Assembly (NCBI GenBank): GCA_900554605.1
Contig: USHU01000053.1
Coordinates: forward strand, 1 to 6,822
Length of the DNA: 6,822 nucleotides
Source of the DNA: an uncultured Actinomyces sp.
GTDB taxonomy: Bacteria; Actinomycetota; Actinomycetes; Actinomycetales; Actinomycetaceae
Direction: 5' to 3'
Part shown: piece after piece, positions 1 to 6,822 of the stretch
Layout: the number at the start of each line of letters is the position of its first letter
Position numbering within the stretch: position 1 is the stretch's first letter
Notes under the pieces: model-generated
The model's input: only the letters and a program-made list of their open reading frames with translations
Told to the model about the DNA's origin: nothing
The model's database searches: none
Made by a program: the position numbers and the translations under genes

Positions 1-75
1 AGACTCAGCATCCTGCCACTGTTTCTTCTCAACAATTCCGGCCCCGGCGCGGTCGAAAGTGATCTTATCTGCCAC
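1..75 (-). CDS. Possible 5' end of an unrecognised small gene downstream of eccC (partial)
   Basis: A reading frame opens at a GTG (73-75) and stays open to the window edge, giving 25 residues that begin VADKITFDRAGAG and end KKQWQDAES. An in-frame TGA lies two codons upstream, so this GTG is the only nearby start. A purine-rich GGAAAG (minus strand, about 85-90) sits 9 bases before it and could serve as a weak ribosome binding site. The gene would lie on the eccC strand, 160 bases after the eccC stop. In type VII loci this position often holds a small secreted substrate or an accessory protein. The short charged N-terminus, with no signal peptide or membrane helix, would allow that, but no WXG motif is visible in the part present. 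The opposite strand is also open over much of this stretch, so the call is tentative. Confidence 0.4.
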   Translation of the reverse strand, partial: MADKITFDRAGAGIVEKKQWQDAES

Positions 76-94
76 AGTTCACAGCTTTCCGTTG

Positions 95-140
95 TGACCG
101 GCCACACCAGCACGTGAAACGCGCAAACCCTGCCCGGTCA
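95..140. repeat. Inverted repeat, 7-base arms, in the gap after eccC
   Basis: TGACCGG at 95-101 is matched by CCGGTCA at 134-140, a perfect inverted pair with a 32-base spacer. It lies upstream of the possible minus-strand start at 75. It could be a paired operator or part of a long-loop RNA fold, but arms this short can arise by chance. No run of T follows it in the way expected of an intrinsic terminator. The rest of 76-235 shows no convincing gene or terminator. Confidence 0.2.
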
Positions 141-235
141 GCGAACTTACCAGGCGACAAGTTACCATCTGAAACATCAAACTCGCTGGGAGTCCCGCGT
201 TTCAAGACTAAGAAAGCAGCAGAATAATCTGACTA

Positions 236-3200
236 TTAGGCTCGCGACTCATCCCACGCCATCTGCGCCAAGAAGGTTCCTTGATCGCGCGAGACGACCA
301 GGCCTCGGCCCTTGGGGAGCATACGCGGACGTTCGCGGCCAATGACCATGCCCTCTGAGGGGTTACCCGACATCATGATGCCCGTTGCTGACAGTTCAGA
401 CAGGGCCTGCAAAACAGACTCGTAGGCTGCGCGCGAAGCACCACCCATGCGGCGAGTAATCACCAGGTGGAAACCAATGTCTTGCGCCTGAGACAGCAAG
501 GGAATCAGCGGCGCAAGCGGAGAACCACTCAAACCACCCGTAGAGATCAAGTCGTAGTCATCGACCAGGACCCACGCCTCTGACCCCTTCCACCAGTTGC
601 GCTGACGCAACTGCTCGGGAGTAACGTCCGGTCCGGGAAGCCGCATGCGCAGCTGCTCGGCAACCGCCTCCATGCTGCCCAAGATCTCGTCACGGTTCGA
701 GATGTACATCGGCATGTCTTGTTCGCTCCACTCGCCCAGAAGGGAGCGGCGAACATCGACAACGACCAGCATGGCGCGCCGGCTTCCCGGCTTGGCCAAG
801 ACCTGATTGCCCAGGTTGCGCAAGAATGAGCTCTTTCCGCACTTCGCATCGCCAAAAACGTACATGTGCGACTCGTTGTCGAGGTCGAAAGTCCACGGCT
901 TCAAGCGGCGTTCTTCCAGACCCAACACGATCCTGTTCTGCGGACCGTGAATGGCCTCGATCTGCGAGACTATGATCTTCTCAGGCAGCAGGCGCAGGCG
1001 CGGACCAAGCTCGGTCGCGGAAGCAATGCGAACAAGGGTCGCCTCGACACCTTCACCGATCGTTTGAGGATCATGGATCCCATCGGCGCGCGGCAAGGCA
1101 ACAAGCATGTGGTGACCCGTCATCGACAGACCACGGCCCGGGCGCCCCTCGGGGACCTTGCTTCCCTTTTCACGGCGGAACTCCGAATCCGAAGGATCAC
1201 CCATGCGCAGCTCAAGACGCGAACCGAAAATATCCTGCATCTGAAGACGGAAGTCCATCTTGCGCAGTGCGGTTGCAATGAAGTGGACACCGAAGGAGAG
1301 AGCGCGCTCAGCCATGAGGCGAATGCGGTCTTCCGCATCGGGGAAGTCGCTTCGCAGGGTTCCCCAACCGTCAACGATCAGGAAGATATCACCATAGCCA
1401 TCGTCGAAGCGTCCCTGTGCACGGCCTCGGCGATAGGTCGCCATGGAGTCGATGCGGTTCGCGCGGAAGTAGGCGGCGCGGTCCTCGATGATGCCCTCAA
1501 TTTCAGAGACCATACGATTCAAGATGTCCTCGTCATCTCGGGAAGCAACGCCCGCGATGTGGGCCCCGCCCTCAAAAGCCGCGAAAGTGCCCGAGAAATC
1601 GATGACGAAGAATTGAACTTCCTTCGGCGTGTGCGTCAAGGACAATGCCATGACCACAGAACGCAAGGCGGTCGACTTACCTGAAAGCGGACCACCGAGG
1701 ATCGACATGTGACCGCCGGCCCCGGAGAAGTCGTACTCCAGGGTCTCGCGGCGCTGCTCGTGCGGAAGGTCGACGATACCCATGGGGATATGCAGCGGTC
1801 CCTTTGCACGCCATTCGTGCGAGATGAGGCCGAGCTCGGGATCCACGGCCAGGTCCGGCATGAGCGAATCCATGGTCTCGGGAACATCCAAGGGCGGGAG
1901 CCACACCTGGTGGGCGGGCATTCCCTTACCCTTCATGCGCGCCACCGCAATGTCGATTTCCGTCATGCCCTCCCAGCGCTCGTCGCCGGGGGCCACGAGG
2001 CCGCCCTCGGGAACGTCATCCTCAGGAGTCTCGTCCAAGACCTCTCCCAGAGAGAAAGGCAGCAGGCGGATACGCGCGGTTTCAGCCTGCGCGCTGGGTA
2101 GGACGCTACGAGGTGGCGGCGGGGCTGCGACGTAGGAGGCGCGGAAACGGATCAGCTGATCTGTGCCTGGCTGAAGGAAGCCCGAACCCGGGTAGGGAGG
2201 AAGGTCGTAGGCGTCCGTCACGCCCAGGACTTCTCGAGATTCAGAGGCGGAGAAGGTCTTCAGACCAATGCGGTAGGACAGGTGCGAATCCAAGCCCTTG
2301 AGCTTGCCGGACTCCAAGCGCTGTGAGGAGAGCAGAATGTGGATCGACAAGGATCGGCCCAGACGACCAATGGCGACGAAGAGTTCGCCGAAGTCGGGCT
2401 TCGCGGTCAAGAGTTCAGAGAACTCATCGAGGATGATGAAGAGCGCAGGAAGCACGGGATAGTTGTGTTTCCCGGCCAAACGGTCCTCTTCGTAATCGGT
2501 GACGTTGGCGTAGTTACCCGCATCGCGCAGGATCTCCTGGCGGCGAACCATTTCACCGTGGAGAGCGTCCTCCATACGATCAACCAGGGACAGTTCCGAT
2601 TCCAGGTTCGAAATCATGGCCGAGACGTGGGGCAGATCGGACATGCCCGCGAAGGTCGCGCCACCCTTGAAGTCGACCAGAACGAAGTTCAGCTGTTCGG
2701 GAGAGTGCGTGAGCGCCAGGGCCAAGACCAAGGTACGCAACACTTCGGACTTACCTGAACCGGTCGCACCGATCAGCAGGCCGTGGGGACCCATACCCTG
2801 TTGGGCGGCTTCCTTGATGTCCAAGACAACCGGGATACCCTCGGGGGTCACAGCGAAGGGAACGCGCAGACGATCGCGTCCATTGCGGCGCTTCCACTGC
2901 CGATCTGCATCGAAGTCACGAATATCGCCGATATTGAGCAATTCCATGAGGTCTTGGGAACGCTTGGGATCGGGCTTACCGACGGGGGTTGCCGCATCCC
3001 TGCCGCCGGCGGTCAGGAAGCGGGTCAGGCGGCGAGCCACGGCCTCGGCCTGCGGAATTCCCATGAAGTCCGCGTTGGCAAGCACAGGCTTGGCTTCCAG
3101 GAGCAGGATTTCCATGGGGGTGCGCTCGTCCGAGCTCGGGTGAAGGAGGAGGCGCACGCCGGTGGGAGAGGCGAACATTCCCCACGAGGTGAGGACCTTG

Positions 3201-4207
3201 ATGATCGTCACGCCCGCGCAGCCCTCGATGGAGCCCAAGTGGGAATCCGGGGGGAGTTCTAGGCCGTCGGTGACGACGATGAGGTGCGGCCAGGGGCTAG
3301 CGTCGTTTCGAGGCTGGAAGTGGCCTCGGGTCGTCATTTCCTCGCCCAGGAGCTGCTCAAGTTCGGCGTAGCTCGTGCACACCATGCGCGCGCCACCCAG
3401 GGCGTCGGTCACTTCGGCGGAGCGGATGTGGGGAAGCCACTTCATCCACTCCCACTGGGAGAGATTCTCAGGGCTGGTCAGCACCGCGATCTTCAAGGCC
3501 GCGTCCGGCGTCATGACCGCCAAGTGACACAAGAGTGCGCGGATTTCCCCGCGAGCAAGCTCCGCGTCACCGGCAACCTCCACGTGAGAGAACTGGCCAA
3601 GATCCAAGCTAAAGGGGAGGTTTTCGACCGTGTGGTGAACGTCGAGGAAGCGGCGCATGGCCGAGTGACACACGACGTCGGGGTTAGCCATCTGCGGGAT
3701 ATCGGGCTCAACCAGGCGCATTGCGAGCTCCTGATCGGATGTGCCCACGCGAGTCGAAACTGCCGTCTCGTCTCCGACTTCGCGTTCCCACAGGCGCGAT
3801 CCTTCTTCGGCGAGGAGCACCAGGGCATCGGGCTCGGGAAGGTACCACTGCATAAAGATTCGCTGCTTCGCGGCAATGTTGCGCACGCTGGTACGAGTCT
3901 CGGAGAGGTACGAGAGGTATTCGCGGCGCTGGGAGTTGAGTTTGTTCCGGTACTGGGAGACCTGGCGGTAAATGTTGAAACCGACCATGGACAGCATCAT
4001 GAAGACCATGCCGCCGGCCATTAAGAGCATGCGCGTGTTCTGCCCTTGCGTGAGCGCCATGATCACCATGACACCCATCGAGCCCATCATGGGGATGACG
4101 GTCGCGAAGATCGAGCCCATTCCCCCGGCCTCAACTTGGCTGGGCGGTTTTTCGACAGCGATTTCACCGCTGGGGAGCTCGGGGGCTTCCGTTTCATTGA
4201 CGGCCAT
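236..4207 (-). CDS. eccC: Type VII secretion motor ATPase EccC (fused, three FtsK/SpoIIIE domains)
   Basis: Membrane-anchored ATPase of the ESX inner-membrane complex; in the family it binds WXG100-type substrates and powers export. The 1323 residues are in one chain, not split into Ca and Cb. Two Met-rich membrane helices (about 31-52 and 60-79) precede a cytosolic stalk domain. ATPase 1 has Walker A GATGSGKS (480-487), the EccC-typical DFKGGATF (about 512-519) and Walker B D594-E595. ATPase 2 has GGPLSGKS (838-845), but its Walker B is D946-G947-W948 with no catalytic Glu. ATPase 3 has GDAKCGKS (1119-1126) and D1216-D1217-Y-D. Only domain 1 therefore looks fully catalytic, which is usual for EccC. 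R544 may match the Thermomonospora arginine linked to autoinhibition (from memory, tentative). The lack of N-terminal FHA domains argues against EssC. The ATG at 4207 is supported by AGGAG (4213-4217) with 5-base spacing. Translation ends in tandem in-frame stops, TAA then TAG. The gene is divergent from eccD. Confidence 0.97.
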   Translation of the reverse strand: MAVNETEAPELPSGEIAVEKPPSQVEAGGMGSIFATVIPMMGSMGVMVIMALTQGQNTRMLLMAGGMVFMMLSMVGFNIYRQVSQYRNKLNSQRREYLSYLSETRTSVRNIAAKQRIFMQWYLPEPDALVLLAEEGSRLWEREVGDETAVSTRVGTSDQELAMRLVEPDIPQMANPDVVCHSAMRRFLDVHHTVENLPFSLDLGQFSHVEVAGDAELARGEIRALLCHLAVMTPDAALKIAVLTSPENLSQWEWMKWLPHIRSAEVTDALGGARMVCTSYAELEQLLGEEMTTRGHFQPRNDASPWPHLIVVTDGLELPPDSHLGSIEGCAGVTIIKVLTSWGMFASPTGVRLLLHPSSDERTPMEILLLEAKPVLANADFMGIPQAEAVARRLTRFLTAGGRDAATPVGKPDPKRSQDLMELLNIGDIRDFDADRQWKRRNGRDRLRVPFAVTPEGIPVVLDIKEAAQQGMGPHGLLIGATGSGKSEVLRTLVLALALTHSPEQLNFVLVDFKGGATFAGMSDLPHVSAMISNLESELSLVDRMEDALHGEMVRRQEILRDAGNYANVTDYEEDRLAGKHNYPVLPALFIILDEFSELLTAKPDFGELFVAIGRLGRSLSIHILLSSQRLESGKLKGLDSHLSYRIGLKTFSASESREVLGVTDAYDLPPYPGSGFLQPGTDQLIRFRASYVAAPPPPRSVLPSAQAETARIRLLPFSLGEVLDETPEDDVPEGGLVAPGDERWEGMTEIDIAVARMKGKGMPAHQVWLPPLDVPETMDSLMPDLAVDPELGLISHEWRAKGPLHIPMGIVDLPHEQRRETLEYDFSGAGGHMSILGGPLSGKSTALRSVVMALSLTHTPKEVQFFVIDFSGTFAAFEGGAHIAGVASRDDEDILNRMVSEIEGIIEDRAAYFRANRIDSMATYRRGRAQGRFDDGYGDIFLIVDGWGTLRSDFPDAEDRIRLMAERALSFGVHFIATALRKMDFRLQMQDIFGSRLELRMGDPSDSEFRREKGSKVPEGRPGRGLSMTGHHMLVALPRADGIHDPQTIGEGVEATLVRIASATELGPRLRLLPEKIIVSQIEAIHGPQNRIVLGLEERRLKPWTFDLDNESHMYVFGDAKCGKSSFLRNLGNQVLAKPGSRRAMLVVVDVRRSLLGEWSEQDMPMYISNRDEILGSMEAVAEQLRMRLPGPDVTPEQLRQRNWWKGSEAWVLVDDYDLISTGGLSGSPLAPLIPLLSQAQDIGFHLVITRRMGGASRAAYESVLQALSELSATGIMMSGNPSEGMVIGRERPRMLPKGRGLVVSRDQGTFLAQMAWDESRA

Positions 4208-4254
4208 ACAGTCTCCTGGAGTTCAATCTCCCGTTTTTGTTCATATCTGTATGT

Positions 4255-4260
4255 ATCCTA
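4255..4260 (-). promoter_or_regulatory. Candidate -10 element for eccC
   Basis: On the minus strand this reads TAGGAT, which fits the actinobacterial TANNNT -10 pattern. It would place a transcript start about 40 bases before the eccC ATG, a normal leader length. The hexamer at 17-base spacing (4278-4283, CCACGG) does not resemble a -35 box, so the call rests on the -10 alone. It overlaps the plus-strand candidate TAGCTT by two bases. Confidence 0.3.
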
Positions 4261-4364
4261 GCTTGTAGCTGGGCTGCCCGTGGCATGGTGCTTGTTTCGT
4301 CGGGTAGTCTGAATGGTGACTTTTGAACAGAATTGACGACCAAATCCGGGTGATACCGAAGTGA

Positions 4365-4370
4365 AGGAGG
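4365..4370 (+). promoter_or_regulatory. Strong ribosome binding site fixing the eccD GTG start
   Basis: AGGAGG, a perfect Shine-Dalgarno core, lies four bases before the GTG at 4375. It is the reason for choosing this non-ATG start. The frame from this GTG immediately gives the expected ubiquitin-like N-terminus. Confidence 0.8.
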
Positions 4371-4374
4371 GGGC

Positions 4375-5766
4375 GTGGCTCTCAAACAGGCGGCAGTCAC
4401 TGTCACCGATGCTTCGGGTACTCAAGATCTCATTGTTCCTTTGGGGACAACAGTTACTGGTCTTCTGTCCATGCTCGATATCGATTCAACTGATCCGAGC
4501 CTTCAGATCACCGGAGCCGATGGCCGCGCCTTAAATTTGGGAGCCGTACTGGGAACAGACCTCCCCCAAGGCGTCCTTATTTCCATCACTTCTGGCCGCG
4601 AGCGCCAGATCCAAGAACAGCGCGCGATCGAGCGAACCTCCGACCCTTGGTTCCGCCCCTCCCTGGTCTTCACCATCTGCGGTCTTCTTGCCTGCGCAAT
4701 GGACGCGCTCCTGATCTTCTGTGCGCTCATTGCTCCCCGTTTTGCGACGAAGTTGTCCCTTCCTTGGTGGGCAACACTCACAGTCGGGGCTTTGTCCTTG
4801 GTGCTGTGCCTGGTCATGCTCTATCAGCGCCGCGTGCACACGAACGCGGGACTGCTGTGTGCGTGGACGCTGAGCGCGGGGATTTCTTTCCTTGGGCTGC
4901 TGCCAGCGCTGGGCAACGCGCGAATCTACGCCGAGGCCTCGCAGATCATGACGATGTCGCAGGTCGCCGCGCTTCTCTTCCCCCTGTGGGGTGCGACCGG
5001 CGTGGCGCTTGGCCTATGGCTGTGGCGCAGTACTCCCCTGAGCAGCGCACACGCAGTGAGCTGGGGGCTCCTCACGGGTTGCGCGACGGTTTTGACCTTC
5101 CTTGATGCGCCTCTTCATCGCGTTGCTCCCTTTGCTATTGCTTTCGCCGTTTGTGCGATTACCGCGTCGCCGAGCCTGTCGGTGCGGATTCCCGCCACGC
5201 AGTTGCTCGACATGCCGCTGGTGACGACTTCGGCGCCGACTGTCCGCTCCCCCGAGGTCCCCTCCCCCTCGCGCATCACGGGTCGACGCGTGAACCGCAC
5301 GGTCACCGACGCGACCTCGCGCACACGCTTGGTGCAGTACGTGGGCTTGGGCTTGATCTTTGTTGGTGCGCCGGTCATTTACTCGATGGTTGGAATTCAT
5401 TCGACGCGGCAGATCGCGTGTCTCGTGTTGGTCTGCGCTTCGGTGATCGCCTTGGTTGTGGTTCCCCGCGAGCGTCGCTGGGCGTCCTCGCGCGTGGTTC
5501 CTCGCGTGGGCGCGCTGATTTTGCTTGCGACGCTGTTGATTTCTCCCGCGTCCCGAGGCCTGGTTGGCAATGCTTATGCCGCGGCCGCTTTGGTCGTGCT
5601 GGGCTGCGTGTCGCTCATGTGGACTCGCATGCGCGCCGAGCAGGACCACGCACCTTTGATTGGGCGTTTTGCCGATATTTTCCAGGCGCTTTCATTGACC
5701 GTTATTTTCCCGGCTTCTTTCTTCGCTGCGGACCTCTTTGACCTCATTCGACAGGTGGCATCATGA
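4375..5766 (+). CDS. eccD: Type VII secretion integral membrane protein EccD
   Basis: Polytopic core subunit of the ESX inner-membrane complex. In the family it is present in multiple copies, lines a membrane vestibule and contacts EccC through its cytosolic N-terminal domain. The 463 residues fit the family length. Residues 5-74 look like the YukD/EccD ubiquitin-like fold (VTVTDASGTQDLIVPLG opening). Eleven hydrophobic segments follow, the canonical EccD number, at about 96-120, 129-150, 158-179, 198-217, 225-244, 250-266, 323-341, 348-364, 379-392, 401-418 and 438-458. The long cytosolic loop between helices 6 and 7 (about 268-320) contains LDMPLVTT, which resembles the short Leu/Pro motif usual at this site in EccD. 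The GTG start is set by AGGAGG four bases upstream. The TGA stop overlaps the ATG of the next gene (ATGA, 5763-5766), which indicates translational coupling. Overall sequence conservation to mycobacterial EccD appears low; the identification rests on architecture and on the neighbouring eccC. Confidence 0.92.
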   Translation: MALKQAAVTVTDASGTQDLIVPLGTTVTGLLSMLDIDSTDPSLQITGADGRALNLGAVLGTDLPQGVLISITSGRERQIQEQRAIERTSDPWFRPSLVFTICGLLACAMDALLIFCALIAPRFATKLSLPWWATLTVGALSLVLCLVMLYQRRVHTNAGLLCAWTLSAGISFLGLLPALGNARIYAEASQIMTMSQVAALLFPLWGATGVALGLWLWRSTPLSSAHAVSWGLLTGCATVLTFLDAPLHRVAPFAIAFAVCAITASPSLSVRIPATQLLDMPLVTTSAPTVRSPEVPSPSRITGRRVNRTVTDATSRTRLVQYVGLGLIFVGAPVIYSMVGIHSTRQIACLVLVCASVIALVVVPRERRWASSRVVPRVGALILLATLLISPASRGLVGNAYAAAALVVLGCVSLMWTRMRAEQDHAPLIGRFADIFQALSLTVIFPASFFAADLFDLIRQVAS

Positions 5767-6822
5767 GCGAGCTTCGTATTACTCCGGTTCAGGTTCCTGT
5801 TTCCCAGGCACGGGGCGTGGACGAGATGGGTTTTGCCGGACAGCCGAGTTACCCTGGCCAGCCTGATTTTGGTGCTTCCATGGGATTCTCGGGACAGCCG
5901 GGGGCTTTTGCCGCGCCCACTGCGGCACCGCGCAGCTACTCGGCACCTGCGAGCGGCGGCGCGCTGGCGGCTGCTTACCTGATCGACATGGTGTGTTTTG
6001 CGGTGCTCACGGCCCTGGCTTGGTGGGTGTATCCCTCGTTGCTGGTTGTTGTGATTGTTGCCTGTGAGCTGTGGATTATTGCGACGTTCATTCGTGCGCG
6101 TTCGGGGCGTACTCCCGGTGCTTTTGCTATGCAGATCGCTGCTATTTCTACGCAGCCAACTCCCACCGAGCGCGGGGTGGAGTTTGACCGTGCACCGGGT
6201 TTGGGCAGGCAGAGTGCGCATAGCTTCATCATGTTGCTCTTGCACGTAACAGTCGTTGGACCTGTAATCACGTGGGCTATTGCTCGAGATGGCCAGACCT
6301 GGGTTGATCGCGTGTGTGGCATGGGGAACCTCGATATTCGCGCGAGTCGTTCTGGTGCGTCTGAGGCTGTTTTTGCCTCGCGTCAAACTTCCGCAAGCGA
6401 GGCCGTGCCTGGCTCACTTGCTGCGCCCTCCCCTGCTCATCAGTGGGCTGGTCCTTCTGCTTCTCCCGAGGCCGTGCCCGGCTCAGTTGCTGCGTCTTCT
6501 CCCGCTCCGATGGCTCCGCCTACGACTGCACCTGTCCAGGTTGCTCCGCCTTCGGCGCCTGTGGCTGCGCCAGATCCGGTAGTTATGCCCGCTCCGGCTC
6601 CTACCGGGGCACCGGTGGAAGCGCCGATTGCCGCTCCCGCGCCTACTGGCGCTCCTGTTTCGATGACTGCTCCTGCTGTTTCGGCGCCCGTTCAGCAGCC
6701 GGTTCCACCGGCGGGGCCTGCTGTGCCCGCGCGGCATGGCGGGGCCTCGGCAATGCCGAAGGTTCCCCAAGCGCCGACCCCGCAGGCAAGTGCGCCGCAG
6801 CAGGCCGCGCCGAGGCCGTCTT
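5763..6822 (+). CDS. RDD-family membrane protein with long Pro/Ala-rich tail (partial, 3' end missing)
   Basis: The ATG at 5763 overlaps the eccD stop and has a weak AGGTGG (5753-5758) four bases upstream. The frame is open to the window edge (353 codons plus one base). Residues 1-65 are a Gly/Pro/Gln-rich cytosolic-type leader with three GQP triplets. Residues 66-195 match an RDD domain: helix 1 (about 66-88) carries AAYLIDM with the family Asp at 75, helix 2 spans about 91-110, SGRTPGAFAMQI (114-125) is the usual loop after it, helix 3 spans about 154-174, and WVDRVCGM (180-187) is the closing Asp-Arg motif. The Arg normally found near the start of helix 1 is absent. From about 196 on, the chain is low-complexity Pro/Ala/Val/Ser with internal repeats. 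Such tails often link to a folded domain (for example FHA), but none is visible before the edge. RDD proteins have no single known function; coupling to eccD suggests a secretion-linked role, which is inference. Confidence 0.85.
   Translation, partial: MSELRITPVQVPVSQARGVDEMGFAGQPSYPGQPDFGASMGFSGQPGAFAAPTAAPRSYSAPASGGALAAAYLIDMVCFAVLTALAWWVYPSLLVVVIVACELWIIATFIRARSGRTPGAFAMQIAAISTQPTPTERGVEFDRAPGLGRQSAHSFIMLLLHVTVVGPVITWAIARDGQTWVDRVCGMGNLDIRASRSGASEAVFASRQTSASEAVPGSLAAPSPAHQWAGPSASPEAVPGSVAASSPAPMAPPTTAPVQVAPPSAPVAAPDPVVMPAPAPTGAPVEAPIAAPAPTGAPVSMTAPAVSAPVQQPVPPAGPAVPARHGGASAMPKVPQAPTPQASAPQQAAPRPS
5826..5900 (+). repeat. Repeated MGF(A/S)GQP motif in the leader of the RDD protein
   Basis: Bases 5826-5846 and 5880-5900 encode MGFAGQP (residues 22-28) and MGFSGQP (40-46), 54 bases apart. 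They differ at four of 21 bases. A further GQP lies between them at residues 32-34. This looks like a short internal duplication inside a flexible leader. Confidence 0.6.
6399..6494 (+). repeat. Direct repeat encoding EAVPGS(L/V)AA in the RDD protein tail
   Basis: Bases 6399-6425 and 6468-6494 are 27-base copies with only two mismatches, 69 bases (23 codons) apart and in frame. They encode EAVPGSLAA (213-221) and EAVPGSVAA (236-244). A degenerate earlier copy, ASEAV at residues 199-203, precedes them. The high nucleotide identity points to a recent duplication rather than convergent composition. Confidence 0.7.
6594..6659 (+). repeat. Repeated PAPTGAPV octapeptide in the RDD protein tail
   Basis: Residues 278-285 (bases 6594-6617) and 292-299 (bases 6636-6659) are identical octapeptides, PAPTGAPV, encoded by different synonymous codons. 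The protein repeat is therefore kept while the DNA has diverged, unlike the nearly identical copies at 6399-6494. Confidence 0.65.

Larger units (their letters stand above)
4208..4374. promoter_or_regulatory. Divergent control region between eccC and eccD
   Basis: These 167 bases separate the two oppositely transcribed secretion genes, carry both ribosome binding sites, and are visibly richer in A and T than the flanking genes. Promoters for both directions should lie here unless eccD is transcribed from elsewhere. On the plus strand, TTGTTC (4237-4242) with TAGCTT (4259-4264) at 16-base spacing, or TAGTCT (4305-4310) alone, are possible elements. TTGACG at 4333-4338 looks like a -35 hexamer but has no properly spaced -10 partner. 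No strong operator, riboswitch or terminator is visible. Confidence 0.6.

Noticed and set aside
181..235. Possible terminator hairpin after eccC
   Set aside because: The only stem found (around CGCGG with a short loop and a bulge) is too short, and the T content after it is scattered, so it does not meet the pattern of an intrinsic terminator.
866..1684. 272-codon open frame on the plus strand, antisense to eccC
   Set aside because: It lies entirely inside eccC, whose ATPase motifs are unambiguous, and its translation shows no domain or membrane feature. Long antisense frames are common opposite GC-rich genes.
3284..4024. 246-codon open frame on the plus strand, antisense to the eccC N-terminal region
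   Set aside because: It is another shadow of eccC with no recognisable motif and no credible separate context.
4333..4357. TTGACG followed by GATACC as an eccD promoter
   Set aside because: The spacing between the hexamers is about 13 bases, too short, and the transcript would start almost on the ribosome binding site.
4194..4406. 70-codon minus-strand frame across the eccC/eccD intergenic region
   Set aside because: It overlaps both gene starts and both ribosome binding sites, and its translation has no recognisable feature.
5014..5649. 211-codon minus-strand frame opposite eccD
   Set aside because: It is Arg/His/Gln-rich with no domain, and lies opposite well-formed membrane helices of eccD.
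5574..6386. 270-codon minus-strand frame spanning the eccD/RDD junction
   Set aside because: Its composition is that of a shadow frame (Arg, Ser, Thr, Asn rich), and the plus strand carries two coupled genes with clear membrane segments.
6483..6770. Arg-rich minus-strand frame resembling a basic nucleic-acid-binding protein
   Set aside because: The Arg/Ser richness is just the complement of Ala/Pro/Gly codons in the tail of the RDD protein.

Overview
The window holds the core of an actinobacterial type VII (ESX-type) secretion locus. The organism is a high-GC Gram-positive: GC is moderately high by eye, there are two likely GTG starts, and the machinery is the Actinobacteria-type EccC/EccD pair rather than the Firmicutes EssC/YukD form. 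A member of Actinomycetaceae or a relative such as Bifidobacteriaceae would fit. The genus cannot be fixed from sequence alone.

Layout, left to right: (1) 1-75, minus strand, a possible 5' end of an unrecognised gene cut by the window edge. (2) 76-235, a non-coding gap with one long-spaced inverted repeat. (3) 236-4207, minus strand, eccC, a complete one-piece three-ATPase motor with two N-terminal membrane helices. (4) 4208-4374, a 167-base divergent control region. (5) 4375-5766, plus strand, eccD, with an N-terminal ubiquitin-like domain and eleven predicted membrane helices. (6) 5763-6822, plus strand, an RDD-family membrane protein that overlaps eccD by ATGA. It has a repetitive Pro/Ala-rich tail and runs off the right edge.

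From what is known of ESX systems, EccC is the ATP-driven motor that recognises WXG100-type substrates. EccD forms the large membrane vestibule of the inner-membrane complex. The RDD protein is translationally coupled to eccD, so it is probably made in step with the apparatus, but its role is unknown. It is the least explained part of the window. The other secretion genes (eccB, mycP, esx substrates) are not in this window and may lie outside it. The core genes are a known system. The points worth following are the divergent eccC/eccD arrangement, the RDD protein with its repeats, and the partial gene at the left edge.
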